Below, one piece after another: positions 28,201 through 36,740 of a stretch of 64,000 nucleotides of DNA. The stretch covers positions 1,426,001-1,490,000 of the forward strand of contig NZ_CP090978.1 in NCBI RefSeq assembly GCF_021513275.1, given 5' to 3'. Within the stretch, counting starts at the first letter, position 1, and each line of letters begins with the position of its first letter. Source of the stretch: Paenibacillus hexagrammi. Lineage in GTDB: Bacteria > Bacillota > Bacilli > Paenibacillales > NBRC-103111. The notes beneath the pieces are model-generated. The model did no database searches. It was not told the origin of the DNA and was given only the letters and a program-made list of their open reading frames with translations. The position numbers were made by a program, and so were the translations under genes.

Positions 28201-29923
28201 CGAGCAAATGGAGCAAATCTTTGGTCCGGTTCCATCGACTCTATTTTTTACATATAAGAGCATAAGAACGCTGGCGCTGTATTTCTCCAAGGAATATGAA
28301 GATAAGGTTCACATGCTGGTTCAACATTCGGTTGCCTCTGATGCGCTGCAAATAGAAGAGAAAGTTCAACACCAGCTTCAAGAGGAAAAGAATGCGCAAG
28401 CCCGGCAGCATACAAACAGACCCGTGGAGCCGGGTGATGAGAAACCGGCGAATATCCGAACTCATGGCAGCCCTGCGGCAAATCATGATATAGCCATTAT
28501 TGGAATCAGCGGCCAATACCCGCAGGCAGCCAATATGGATGAATTCTGGAAAAACCTTGAGGACGAAATGGACTGTGTAATTGAGATCCCCAAGGAACGC
28601 TGGGACTACCGGAAATACTACAAGCAGGAAAGCGGAAGCAGCAAAAAATCCGGGGGAATGTACTGCAAATGGGGCAGCTTTTTACCGGATGTGGACAAAT
28701 TCGATCCGTCCTTCTTTCAAATTTCGCCGCTTGAAGCCCGTTATATGGATCCGCAGGAAAGGTTGTTCCTGCAATCGGCAGCTTCCTGTTTGGAGGATGC
28801 CGGTTATACCAAAAAGCGTTTGCGAGATGACAGCGCAGGTGATGGCAGGAGTCCGGTTGGCGTTTTTGCCGGTGTAACCTTCAATAATTACCAATTGCAT
28901 GTGTTAAAAGAGTTTGAAAAAGGGAATATGGCACCGATTAATTCCCAGATTTATTCAATTGCGAACAGAGTGTCCTACATTTTCAACTTGAGAGGGCCGA
29001 GTCTGAGTGTCGATACCGCATGTTCTTCCTCCCTTTATGCGATCCATCTGGCCTGTGAAAGCATAAAAAGTGGAGAATGCGAAATGGCCATTGCGGGCGG
29101 CGTGAACCTGTCCCTGCACCCTAGTAAGTACATGGCGCTGTGTTTTGGCCAGTTTGCAGCAAGCGACGGACGCTGCCGTTCTTTTGGTCAGGACGGGGAT
29201 GGCTACGTTCCTGGGGAGGGTGTCGGGGCTGTTTTATTGAAACCGCTTAGCAAAGCAATCGCCGACGCTGACCATATCTATGGCGTAATAAAGGGAACGG
29301 CTGTGAATCATGACGGGAAAACATTCGGGTATAGTGTTCCGAATCCCGTTGCCCAGGCTGAAGTTATCAAAAAAGCGCTGGAAACTGCCAATATCAACCC
29401 GCGCACCATTAGCTACGTCGAAGCTCACGGGACGGGGACCAAGCTTGGCGACCCGGTTGAAGTCGCGGGATTAAGCGACGCTTTCGCCAGTTACACAGCG
29501 GACAAACAGTATTGTGCCATAGGCTCGGTGAAGTCGAATATAGGCCATTTGGAGGCTGCGGCCGGGATTGCCCAGTTGACGAAAGTGCTTCTCCAAATGA
29601 AGCATAAGAAGCTGGCGGCGACCTTGATCCATTCAGATCGTGTGAATCCGAATATCAACTTTGAGAATACGCCGTTTTTTGTCCAACAAGGCCTTAGCGA
29701 TTGGAAGCAGCCAGTAATCCAGCTTGACGGCGAGGATCATGTTGTTCCGCGGCGTGCCGGGATCAGTTCTTTCGGAGCCGGAGGAGTGAATGTACACATG
29801 ATCGTAGAGGAATATGATGCTCAACCTGATAGAACACGCAGTGCTTGGCAGGATACAAATCCTGCCGTATTTGTGTTGTCGGCAAAAAAGAAAACAACTT
29901 GCGCACATATGCCCGACTGCTGA
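25238..29923 (+). CDS. Trans-AT PKS2, main segment: ECH-KS5-ACP-KS6
   Basis: The start is ATG 25238 behind AAAGAGGGG. The order is docking helices (KDVFRALQKGELSAENA), ECH domain 25355-26085, KS5 from about 26164 (DTACSSS, HGTGTKLGD, NIGH), ACP6 at about 28066-28300 (KYGVDSI), and KS6 from about 28480 to 29810 (DTACSSS, HGTGTKLGD, NIGH). Neither module shows KR, DH or MT domains, so both would leave beta-keto or earlier-set groups unless enzymes act in trans. The frame is lost at A AAA AAG (29884-29890): homologous linker resumes one base back as KKENNLRTY. The wrong frame stops at 29923. Confidence 0.92.
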   Translation: MNAKDVFRALQKGELSAENAEKELNKLMGTAPDQPLQQKAVDLQVIDSGIALVTMQDRVNKNTFSKELADGLVQAFETIKAGADLKVVILTGFDSYFASGGTKEGLLAIQEGRVKFTDINIYSLALDCRIPVIAAMQGHGIGAGWAMGMFCDFIVMSRESYYSSNYMKYGFTPGAGATLIFPEKFGTALAQEILYTGRQFRGSELEAKGVLFPVLPRNEVLPYALQLAQELAQAPRESLIALKDLMTQSIRDKVRPTFDHELQMHQRTFVNQPEVRDRIESMFKTDQTDIQVKKAPEKVPDGHRNQVSQDSIAIIGISGQFPEAKDLDQFWSNVAQGKDCITEIPPARWSVQDHYHPDPKVPGKTYSKWMGLLEDVDKFDPLFFNISPIEAEWMDPQQRLFIENCWHCIEDAGINPNSLSGSRCGVFVGCVPNEYGQSKDIQAINAQLFTGTSTAILSARISYLLNLKGPCLAIDTACSSSLVAIAEACNSLLLGTSDLALAGGVYIMIGPSMHIATSKAGMLSKDGKCCTFDAKANGFVPGEGAGVVLLKRLSDAVRDGDPIYGVIRGWGVNQDGKTNGITAPSVNSQIQLEQDVYNRFNINPETISLIEAHGTGTKLGDPIEVEALTEAFKSYTNNKSYCALGSVKSNIGHLLTAAGVAGVIKVLMALKHKMLPPAVHFDSLNEHISLIDSPFYINKRLQPWETSAGEPRRAAVSAFGFSGTNAHIVIEEYLPEQQKETRESTGMNPVLFVLSAKSKQQLHIYAESIKGWIDAQDDLNLADLAYTLQAGREAMEYRLAFPADSRESLLQALEGFILNNPTAATCTAQVHKGNGEVTAFENDEDARAILDTWIRSRKLQNIAELWVKGLDLDWGRLYDGSRPRRINMPGYPFARESYWISGETATTGNTVHPPVNGIVDLPEPPDKLDLSVQCHTPDKEEPEAILAFMVAYFVSMLSRILKIKPERIDPDTGFDKYGVDSIVVQQLNEQMEQIFGPVPSTLFFTYKSIRTLALYFSKEYEDKVHMLVQHSVASDALQIEEKVQHQLQEEKNAQARQHTNRPVEPGDEKPANIRTHGSPAANHDIAIIGISGQYPQAANMDEFWKNLEDEMDCVIEIPKERWDYRKYYKQESGSSKKSGGMYCKWGSFLPDVDKFDPSFFQISPLEARYMDPQERLFLQSAASCLEDAGYTKKRLRDDSAGDGRSPVGVFAGVTFNNYQLHVLKEFEKGNMAPINSQIYSIANRVSYIFNLRGPSLSVDTACSSSLYAIHLACESIKSGECEMAIAGGVNLSLHPSKYMALCFGQFAASDGRCRSFGQDGDGYVPGEGVGAVLLKPLSKAIADADHIYGVIKGTAVNHDGKTFGYSVPNPVAQAEVIKKALETANINPRTISYVEAHGTGTKLGDPVEVAGLSDAFASYTADKQYCAIGSVKSNIGHLEAAAGIAQLTKVLLQMKHKKLAATLIHSDRVNPNINFENTPFFVQQGLSDWKQPVIQLDGEDHVVPRRAGISSFGAGGVNVHMIVEEYDAQPDRTRSAWQDTNPAVFVLSAKKKTTCAHMPDC
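25355..26085 (+). other. Embedded ECH2 decarboxylase domain at the N terminus of PKS2
   Basis: About 240 residues homologous with the free PksI in this window: TMQDRVNKNTFSKEL, YFASGGTKEGL, AAMQGHGIGAGWAMG, MKYGFTPGAGATL. It lies directly after the docking helices and before KS5, so it would meet the chain leaving the tandem beta-branch ACPs at the end of PKS1. Fused ECH2 domains are known from curacin and jamaicamide assembly lines. Having both a fused and a free ECH2 in one cluster is the unusual point. Confidence 0.88.
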
Positions 29924-30876
29924 AGGAATATGTTGAGAAGTCGATCGGGGAGCAGCGGGAACCTAACAAGTTTCACAACATCATATATACGCTGCAAACA
30001 GGGCGGGACCCGATGCCGTTCAGACTTGCCTTTACTGCCGAAGGTCTAGGAGAAATAGCGAGAAAGCTTGAATTGTTCCTGAACCCAAGGAAAGGTGATG
30101 ACAATGGAGGTATCTATTTCGGGAATATCGAGTCGGGAAGTCATAAATTGCCTGCATTGGATGATGCAAGTCTTATTGCAGACGGATATCCAAACATAAA
30201 GCCAGACAAAATAGCGGAACTCTGGGTTGGCGGGATGGAAGTTGATTGGGATCAACTATATCAGCAGGGAACGCCGCGCAGAGTACCTTTGCCCACATAT
30301 CCTTTCTCTAAGGAAAGTTATTGGGTCGGGGATTTAATAAATGATACCCCGAGCGTTAAAGATTTTACAGATATAGAGGTAACAACTGTACGGGAAGAAG
30401 AGAATCAAAGCGGCCCCGGCCATTCAAAGTTCTTGACGGAACTGAGTATGGCTATGGAAGGGGAGCGGCTGGAACTGATTCAGGAATATATCCAAAACTC
30501 AATATCGACACTGCTTGCCTTCAATCCCCACGATGTGCCGGAGCTTCACCGGGGGTTTTTCGATATGGGGATGGAATCGGTCATGACGGAACAATTCAGA
30601 AGCTTGCTGGGAGACAGCCTGAACATCGACATTTCTGATACGGCCCTTTTCGATTATCCCAACATTGCGGAATTATCCCAACACGTGCTCGACCTCATAC
30701 CTTTTTCCGAATTGGAGCGTCAAAATGTGAGCAGCAGCAAATCAATGGAGCAAACATCCTTCCTTGAAGAACTGGTTCTTCTAACTTCAGGCGGGCCGCA
30801 AGAAAACACTTCGGCGGATTTGGAGCTTGTAGCCAATGAATTGAGAGACTTGTTGGCTCAAATCGATATGGGTTGA
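29845..30876 (+). CDS. Trans-AT PKS2, final segment: linker, cis-type ACP, C-terminal docking
   Basis: This is the 3' end of PKS2 in the -1 frame; coding sense begins near 29890. It holds the post-KS linker (NIIYTLQTGRDPMPFRLAF, PLPTYPFSKESYW), then an ACP at about 30460-30710 whose site reads GFFDMGMESVMTEQFR, with Glu before the serine. This form is typical of cis-AT PKS carriers rather than the GxDSI type of the other modules. A short helical tail ends the protein. The next gene, PKS3, opens with a coiled-coil-like docking segment as in cis-AT systems, so the tail and that segment are probably partners. The ATG at 29845 is internal. Confidence 0.85.
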   Translation: MAGYKSCRICVVGKKENNLRTYARLLKEYVEKSIGEQREPNKFHNIIYTLQTGRDPMPFRLAFTAEGLGEIARKLELFLNPRKGDDNGGIYFGNIESGSHKLPALDDASLIADGYPNIKPDKIAELWVGGMEVDWDQLYQQGTPRRVPLPTYPFSKESYWVGDLINDTPSVKDFTDIEVTTVREEENQSGPGHSKFLTELSMAMEGERLELIQEYIQNSISTLLAFNPHDVPELHRGFFDMGMESVMTEQFRSLLGDSLNIDISDTALFDYPNIAELSQHVLDLIPFSELERQNVSSSKSMEQTSFLEELVLLTSGGPQENTSADLELVANELRDLLAQIDMG

Positions 30877-30912
30877 TGTACGGTGAAATAATCTTGAAGG
30901 AGGTTCGGTTTA

Positions 30913-33900
30913 ATGGGGACTGGGGTCAAACAGGAAGATTACCTGACGCTGCTGAACAACTCGTTACAGACAATTAAAAAATTAAAGTCAGACCTTGATA
31001 AGCATAAGAAGGGCAATGAGCCCATCGCGGTTATCGGTATGGGATGCCGCTTTCCGGGAGGATGTCAAGATCCTCAGTCATTTTGGGATTTTTTACAGGA
31101 GAATGGCGATGGCATTGTTGAGGTGCCCGGAAACAGGTGGAACGTTGATGACTTTTACGATCAGAACCGGGATGCTTCAGGTAAAATGTACCTCAAAGAG
31201 GCGGGATTCCTGCAAGAGGACGTAGGAGCCTTTGATGCACGTTTTTTTGGTATCTCCCCACGAGAAGCCTCTGAAATGGACCCCCAGCAAAGACTGCTTT
31301 TGGAAGTCTCATGGGAAGCTCTAGAATCGGCAGGTATTTGCCCTGACAGCATCAGAGGCACCCAAACGGGTGTGTTTGTCGGGATGATCGGTTCGGAATA
31401 TGCGCTTTTGCCGCGTGCTCGCAAGGATAATAACCCTTACACATTGACAGGTGTTATGTCTAATATCGCCTCTGGAAGGATCTCGTATATGTTAGGCATA
31501 AACGGTCCGTCGATCTCTATAGATACCGCATGCTCATCCTCTCTGGTAGCTGTTCACCTTGCTTGTGAAAGCCTGCAAAGAGAAGAAACCTCACTGGCGC
31601 TAGCCGGCGGAGTCAATTTATTGCTGTCGCCAGAGGGATTCGTATCCCTTTGCGGATTAAATGCGCTTGCTGAGGACGGAAGATGTAAAACCTTTGACGC
31701 AAGCGGCGATGGTTACGGACGTGGTGAGGGCTGTGGCGTAGTCGTATTGAAGCGGCTTTCAGACGCAATGAGGGACAACGACCCGATTCTGGCCGTCATC
31801 AAAGGGAGCGGTGTGAACCAGGATGGACCTGGGAGCGGGTTGACCGTTCCAAATGGTGCGGCACAAAGAGAATTAATCTCGAAAACGCTGGAAAAAGCAG
31901 GCGTTTTACCGAGCGAAGTCGGTTACCTGGAGGCACACGGTACGGGAACCCCTCTGGGCGACCCCATTGAATTCCAAGCACTTACCGAGGTGTTTGGCAA
32001 AGATGGTAATAGGAAGGACCCTCTCATTATCGGGTCTGTAAAAAGCAATATAGGTCACCTGGAGGGTGCGGCCGGAATTGCAGGCTTAATCAAGCTCGTA
32101 CTATGTATTCAGAATAAAAAGATCTCTGCCAATCGTCATTTTCATACGGTGAATCCAAGAATTCATCTCGAGAAGATTCCTGCGGTTGTACCGGATAGCG
32201 CCATTTCATGGGAAAAGGGCGAAAAACCGCTGATTGCAGGGATCAGCTCCTATGGGTTCAGCGGCACCAATGCCCATGTCATTGTTGCCGAACCGCCAAG
32301 AACCGCCGACACTGGCGAAATTTCAGGTCGCGTCTCCATCGAAAGACCCTTGCATATTCTGGCTCTTTCTGCAAAGGACGACAGTGCTTTGATACAATTG
32401 GTATCGAAGTATGAGAAGTATTTCGAAGGGAATAGCGATGAAAACCTGGCGGATATATGCTTTACGGCTAATGCCGGCAGAAATCATTTTTCACATAGAA
32501 CTGCTTTTTATGCCCAAAGTCTAGAGCATATGAAAAGCCAGCTTTCGGAGTATGGCAGCAAGCTTGGAGCAGGAAGGGTAGATCACAAAAATAAAGAAAA
32601 ATCCAATCCGAAGCTCGTTTTTTTATGTAATGACGGAATTTCGAAAGATGCGGCTAAAGCATTATATGAAACACAGCCGGTTTTCCGGGAGACGTTGCTG
32701 CTGTGCGATGAACAACAGAAGCAAATGACCGACATATCATTTTTGCCTTATATCCTAAATGATTCCTTACTGTTGAATTCAGGCAGTCTAGGATCTATGA
32801 ATCAAGTCGTATCATTCTCTTTGCAATTGGGCTTGTTACAAGTATGGGACAGCTGGGGAGTTAAGCCTGCTGCGCTCTTGGGAAGCGGCATCGGGGAATT
32901 CGCAGCTGCTTGTGCAGCAGGGGTCATGAGCATCCATACTGCGTTGGCCTTCATTTTAGAGCATGAGGGCTTCGAGGTTAAAGCAGGTGCTAGTCATACC
33001 CTGGACCAGCCCCGTATTCGTTTGTACTCTGGTAGTACGGGAAGGTCCGTTGACAAGCAGGAGGCCGTGTCGGGACTTTATTGGGCAAAGGTTTTGGATG
33101 CTGAGCCTGATATTCGGAAAGGGATCCAATCACTTGCTGATAAGGGATTCAGACATTTCTTAGAAATCGGTCAAGGAATCAGTCCGGATGTTCAGAAGGA
33201 TATTGTTTCCTATTCTGGAGGTCAGTACTTTACGTACTCAAACGAGGAAAACATTTGGGATCGTCTATTACATGTCTTGGGTCAGCTCTATGGTTTGGGA
33301 TTGGATATCAACTGGCATGGTTTTGATCTGGGATATACCAGACGAAAGGTACTTTTGCCGACGTACCCATTTCAAAGAAAGCATTACTGGTGCGAGACTC
33401 TGCCTTACCAAGAAAGTCCTATGGTGAAAATGACGGCAAATCACGAAGGAAAAAGCGGCGGCAGCTTCTTAGATGGAAGAATGGTGTATTCTCCTTTAAA
33501 GGAAAAACAAATCGAATATCTTCTAAGTTTAGATATTGCTCCCGATTTAAAAGATACCCATGGGGTCGTGCACGTAGGGTATTATCTGGAAATTCTGTGC
33601 CGGGCAGTTGGCAAAATCTACGGAAACTCCTTTCATGTAAAAGCAATGGAGTTTTTGAGTGCTTTGGTTATTCCTGAACATGGAATGGTAAACTTTTCCT
33701 TAACCTTATCCCAGGGAGATCATGGAGAGATAGAATTTGCATTCTATAGTTCTGAGAATGGCAGTCATTGGAACAAGCATGTAAACGGAAGTTTGTTGTT
33801 GGGGAAAAAGGATTTGATGCTCCCGGTGCGAGAGGATTTGGAGAAAGAACTCAAAATCCGCTGTACTGAGCAGTATTCCGGTTCGGAATTCTATCGGCAA

Positions 33901-35532
33901 GTCCAGGAGGAAAGAGGGCTTTCCTTGGGAAAAAGTGTTCAATGGATCGGACATGTGTGGACTACAGAGGGTGAGTCACTGGCAAGGTTCCAGCCCCCGG
34001 CCGGAATTGAAACGCGAAATGAATACAAAATGGGCATTCATCCAGGTGTTTTGGATGCTTGCGCCCAATTATTTCATGCAGCTTTACCTAAGAACAGAGT
34101 CAGAGACTACAAGTATATGGTTACGAAGTGGGAAGGTTTTGCTTTCAATTACCAGCCGGACATTCAGGAATTGTGGTGCCACGTAGTGCTCGAGGAGGTT
34201 CAAGAAGCTTCCAATGAACTGAAAGGAGTATTTAGGCTCTTTGACCAAAATGGAAATTTGATCGCTCGAATTCATAGCGGTTTGATGAAGGGATTGAGCA
34301 AGGAGCGCGAAAAGGCCTTTAAAAAGCAACTGGAAAAAGCGGAAGAGGCAAAGGATGCAGAAAACGATTTTGAAGTCATAAAAAGCTTGAAACGTACAGG
34401 CTTAGAACAATGGGAAGGAATCATCCAGGAATATTTACAAGGGGTATTTGCTTCCATATTTGAAATGCCGATATCCGAAATGGATATCAATGAGTCTCTT
34501 ATGAATGTAGGCATGGATTCACTAGTGGGAATTGAGGCTAAAGTAAAGATTGAAAAAGAGCTCGGAATATTCGTCCCTATAGAAATATTCATTCAGGGAT
34601 CAAGCATCAGCGAGATAGCCGAATTTATTCTTCCGCTTTTATCCGTACAACCAGACAGGGTCGCCAGTATGGATGAGAACCAGGCAGCGTTACATGTGAA
34701 GAAGGACATTCATTTATGGATTGCGCACCGGAAATCCAATCCGCTGGCTAAGATGAAATTGTTTTGCTTTCCGTACGGAAGCGGCGGCGGAGCTTCTTTA
34801 TACCGTGAATGGCAGGCAAAGCTGCCGGACTATATAGAAGTTTGCCCGATTCAATTGCCAGGGAAAGAGAACAGGGTCAAGGAAAAAGCATTTGATCAAA
34901 TGGATAGGGCCGTGGAAGTAATGAAAGAGGTACTTCTTCCTGAACTTGATCGGCCGTATGCCTTCTATGGCCATAGCGCGGGCGCTTTACTCGTATACTG
35001 TTTGGCCTATAGGTTATGGAAGGAAATCGACAATAAACCGATGCATCTGTTTGTTGGAGCATATTCGTCGCCGACGATCCTGCCTAATCCTTTGATTTCA
35101 TTTACAAGGGAAAAGTTTAAGAACATTGGGTATGGGGATATTCCCGGACCGGATATTCTTTCAAGCATATCACCGGAACAATATGAAGATATGGTGAATG
35201 TCATTACTTCGGAGAATGATGTGAACCAGGAGTTGGTAAGATTGTATTTGCCGACAAGACTCGCGGAATTGCAAATGGTTAATAGCTATCGAGCAGCTGA
35301 GGAAGCTGGTTTTGATGTTCCCATTACAGCGATTCACGGCAAGAGGGATGACAAGGTTCAAGAACATGAAATGTATGCTTGGAAAGAGCTGACCCAAGGG
35401 ACATTTGAACTTCATGAGGTATCTGGAGATCACTTATTCCTACGGGAGGATCAGAATCAAGAGCAATTGCTGGAAATCATATCACAAGATCTAGAAAAAT
35501 ATGTATACCATCATATACGAGACAAAGGATGA
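30913..35532 (+). CDS. Terminal PKS3: KS-AT(degenerate)-DH-ACP-TE
   Basis: 1,539 residues, unbroken, with AAGGAGG before the ATG. It has an N-terminal coiled-coil-like docking segment (LLNNSLQTIKKLKSDLDKHK) and KS7 at 31015-32290 of cis-AT style (IAVIGMGCRFPGG, DTACSSS, HGTGTPLGD, NIGH). A shortened AT follows at 32611-33385, then a DH-like domain at about 33480-34310 (HPGVLDACAQ kept). The ACP has Ser codon 34519 (VGMDSL). A type II-like thioesterase ends the protein (GHSAGA, Ser codon 34975; late GDHLF). The AT site is GSGIGEF, so the nucleophile is lost and malonate must come in trans. The TE makes this the chain-releasing protein by hydrolysis or cyclisation. Confidence 0.92.
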   Translation: MGTGVKQEDYLTLLNNSLQTIKKLKSDLDKHKKGNEPIAVIGMGCRFPGGCQDPQSFWDFLQENGDGIVEVPGNRWNVDDFYDQNRDASGKMYLKEAGFLQEDVGAFDARFFGISPREASEMDPQQRLLLEVSWEALESAGICPDSIRGTQTGVFVGMIGSEYALLPRARKDNNPYTLTGVMSNIASGRISYMLGINGPSISIDTACSSSLVAVHLACESLQREETSLALAGGVNLLLSPEGFVSLCGLNALAEDGRCKTFDASGDGYGRGEGCGVVVLKRLSDAMRDNDPILAVIKGSGVNQDGPGSGLTVPNGAAQRELISKTLEKAGVLPSEVGYLEAHGTGTPLGDPIEFQALTEVFGKDGNRKDPLIIGSVKSNIGHLEGAAGIAGLIKLVLCIQNKKISANRHFHTVNPRIHLEKIPAVVPDSAISWEKGEKPLIAGISSYGFSGTNAHVIVAEPPRTADTGEISGRVSIERPLHILALSAKDDSALIQLVSKYEKYFEGNSDENLADICFTANAGRNHFSHRTAFYAQSLEHMKSQLSEYGSKLGAGRVDHKNKEKSNPKLVFLCNDGISKDAAKALYETQPVFRETLLLCDEQQKQMTDISFLPYILNDSLLLNSGSLGSMNQVVSFSLQLGLLQVWDSWGVKPAALLGSGIGEFAAACAAGVMSIHTALAFILEHEGFEVKAGASHTLDQPRIRLYSGSTGRSVDKQEAVSGLYWAKVLDAEPDIRKGIQSLADKGFRHFLEIGQGISPDVQKDIVSYSGGQYFTYSNEENIWDRLLHVLGQLYGLGLDINWHGFDLGYTRRKVLLPTYPFQRKHYWCETLPYQESPMVKMTANHEGKSGGSFLDGRMVYSPLKEKQIEYLLSLDIAPDLKDTHGVVHVGYYLEILCRAVGKIYGNSFHVKAMEFLSALVIPEHGMVNFSLTLSQGDHGEIEFAFYSSENGSHWNKHVNGSLLLGKKDLMLPVREDLEKELKIRCTEQYSGSEFYRQVQEERGLSLGKSVQWIGHVWTTEGESLARFQPPAGIETRNEYKMGIHPGVLDACAQLFHAALPKNRVRDYKYMVTKWEGFAFNYQPDIQELWCHVVLEEVQEASNELKGVFRLFDQNGNLIARIHSGLMKGLSKEREKAFKKQLEKAEEAKDAENDFEVIKSLKRTGLEQWEGIIQEYLQGVFASIFEMPISEMDINESLMNVGMDSLVGIEAKVKIEKELGIFVPIEIFIQGSSISEIAEFILPLLSVQPDRVASMDENQAALHVKKDIHLWIAHRKSNPLAKMKLFCFPYGSGGGASLYREWQAKLPDYIEVCPIQLPGKENRVKEKAFDQMDRAVEVMKEVLLPELDRPYAFYGHSAGALLVYCLAYRLWKEIDNKPMHLFVGAYSSPTILPNPLISFTREKFKNIGYGDIPGPDILSSISPEQYEDMVNVITSENDVNQELVRLYLPTRLAELQMVNSYRAAEEAGFDVPITAIHGKRDDKVQEHEMYAWKELTQGTFELHEVSGDHLFLREDQNQEQLLEIISQDLEKYVYHHIRDKG
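32611..33385 (+). other. Vestigial AT domain in PKS3
   Basis: The segment starts KLVFLCNDG and keeps AT landmarks: PVFRETLLLCDEQ, LLGSGIGEFAAACAAGVMS, and FLEIGQGISPDV near the end. At the active site GHSxGE has become GSGIGE, so serine is glycine and the preceding histidine is serine. From KLVF to SPDV it is only about 190 to 200 residues against roughly 300 for an active AT; most of the missing part lies after IHTALAFILEH. It is read as a decayed cis-acting AT. Confidence 0.82.
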
Positions 35533-35538
35533 GATGTC

Positions 35539-36711
35539 ATGTCGGAAAGTGTAATTCAGTTAAAATATGGATGCAATCCTCATCAGAAACCTGCGAAGGT
35601 GTACAGGGAAGAAGGTGAACTACCATTTGCCATATTAAACGGGAATCCAGGGTACATCAACTTTCTTGATGCGTTTCATTCATGGCAGTTGGTAAAGGAA
35701 CTGCGGCAAATTCTAAATCTGCCTGCAGCGGCTTCGTTTAAGCATGTAAGCCCTGCCGGTGCAGCCGTAGGCATTCCTTTGAACGACACCTTGAAAAAGG
35801 CTTATTTTGTTGATGAGCTCGAACTTTCACCCCTTGCGTCGGCATATGCCAGAGCCAGAGGAGCTGACAGGGTTTCCTCTTATGGCGATTTTATTGCTTT
35901 GAGCGATACGGTTGATGCTGTTACTGCAAGATTGATCAGCAGGGAAGTCTCTGATGGGGTTATTGCTCCTTCTTTCAGTAGTGATGCGTTGGAAATCCTG
36001 CGGAAAAAGAAAAAAGGAACATACACCATTATTCAAGTAGACCCTTCCTATGAGCCTGTAGATTTGGAAAAAAGAGAAGTATATGGAATTACCTTTGAGC
36101 AAAAAAGGAACAACCAATTGCCAAGGTTTGATATGCTGGACAACGTAATCACAGGCTATGAGTTCCCTGAATCAGCCAAACGGGATTTAATGCTTTCGAT
36201 GGTGACATTGAAATACACACAATCCAACTCCGTCTGCTTTGCCTATGACGGGCAAATTATTGGCTGTGGAGCAGGCCAGCAGTCCCGGATTCATTGCACA
36301 AGGCTGGCGGCATCCAAGGCGGACACCTGGTATTTGAGACAGCATCCCGCTGTCACTGCATTACGTTTCAAAGATGGAATATCTAGGGCGGAGCGAGATA
36401 ACGCAATCGACCAATATCTTAGAGACGATGTAACGTTGAAGGAAATGGAGCACTGGGTGCATATCTTTGAGCAAGTGCCTAAAAAACTGACTGCTGATGA
36501 GAAAAAAGAGTGGTTGTCAGGATTAAGCAATGTATCATTAGGCTCAGATGCCTTTTTCCCTTTTCGAGATAATATAGACAGGGCCGTTCAGAGCGGGGTC
36601 AAATATTTGGTTCAGCCTGGCGGTTCAATAAGAGACAACAGTGTCATAAAAGCTTGTGAAGAATATGGCATTGTCATGGCTAATTCAGATTTTCGATTAT
36701 TTCATCATTAA
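35539..36711 (+). CDS. Stand-alone AICAR transformylase-like protein (PurH C-terminal domain)
   Basis: The protein has 390 residues, against roughly 510 for bifunctional PurH, and lacks the IMP cyclohydrolase domain. It carries the transformylase signature SFKHVSPAGAA with the catalytic Lys-His pair at about residues 68-69, NPHQKPA near the N terminus and CGAGQQSR in the folate region. In the PurH family the enzyme passes a formyl group from 10-formyl-tetrahydrofolate to an aminoimidazole carboxamide nucleotide. It follows PKS3 by six bases and precedes an acyl-AMP ligase, so a role in making an unusual building block, or formyl transfer in the pathway, is likely but inferred. Purine synthesis is less likely in this setting. 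Confidence 0.85.
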   Translation: MSESVIQLKYGCNPHQKPAKVYREEGELPFAILNGNPGYINFLDAFHSWQLVKELRQILNLPAAASFKHVSPAGAAVGIPLNDTLKKAYFVDELELSPLASAYARARGADRVSSYGDFIALSDTVDAVTARLISREVSDGVIAPSFSSDALEILRKKKKGTYTIIQVDPSYEPVDLEKREVYGITFEQKRNNQLPRFDMLDNVITGYEFPESAKRDLMLSMVTLKYTQSNSVCFAYDGQIIGCGAGQQSRIHCTRLAASKADTWYLRQHPAVTALRFKDGISRAERDNAIDQYLRDDVTLKEMEHWVHIFEQVPKKLTADEKKEWLSGLSNVSLGSDAFFPFRDNIDRAVQSGVKYLVQPGGSIRDNSVIKACEEYGIVMANSDFRLFHH

Positions 36712-36740
36712 TTTTATCAGGCATAAATAAGGAGACCCCA

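Noticed and set aside
9693-30255. Long minus-strand open frames inside the PKS genes
   Set aside because: They mirror conserved KS, DH and ACP coding sequence, show no family motifs and have no ribosome sites.
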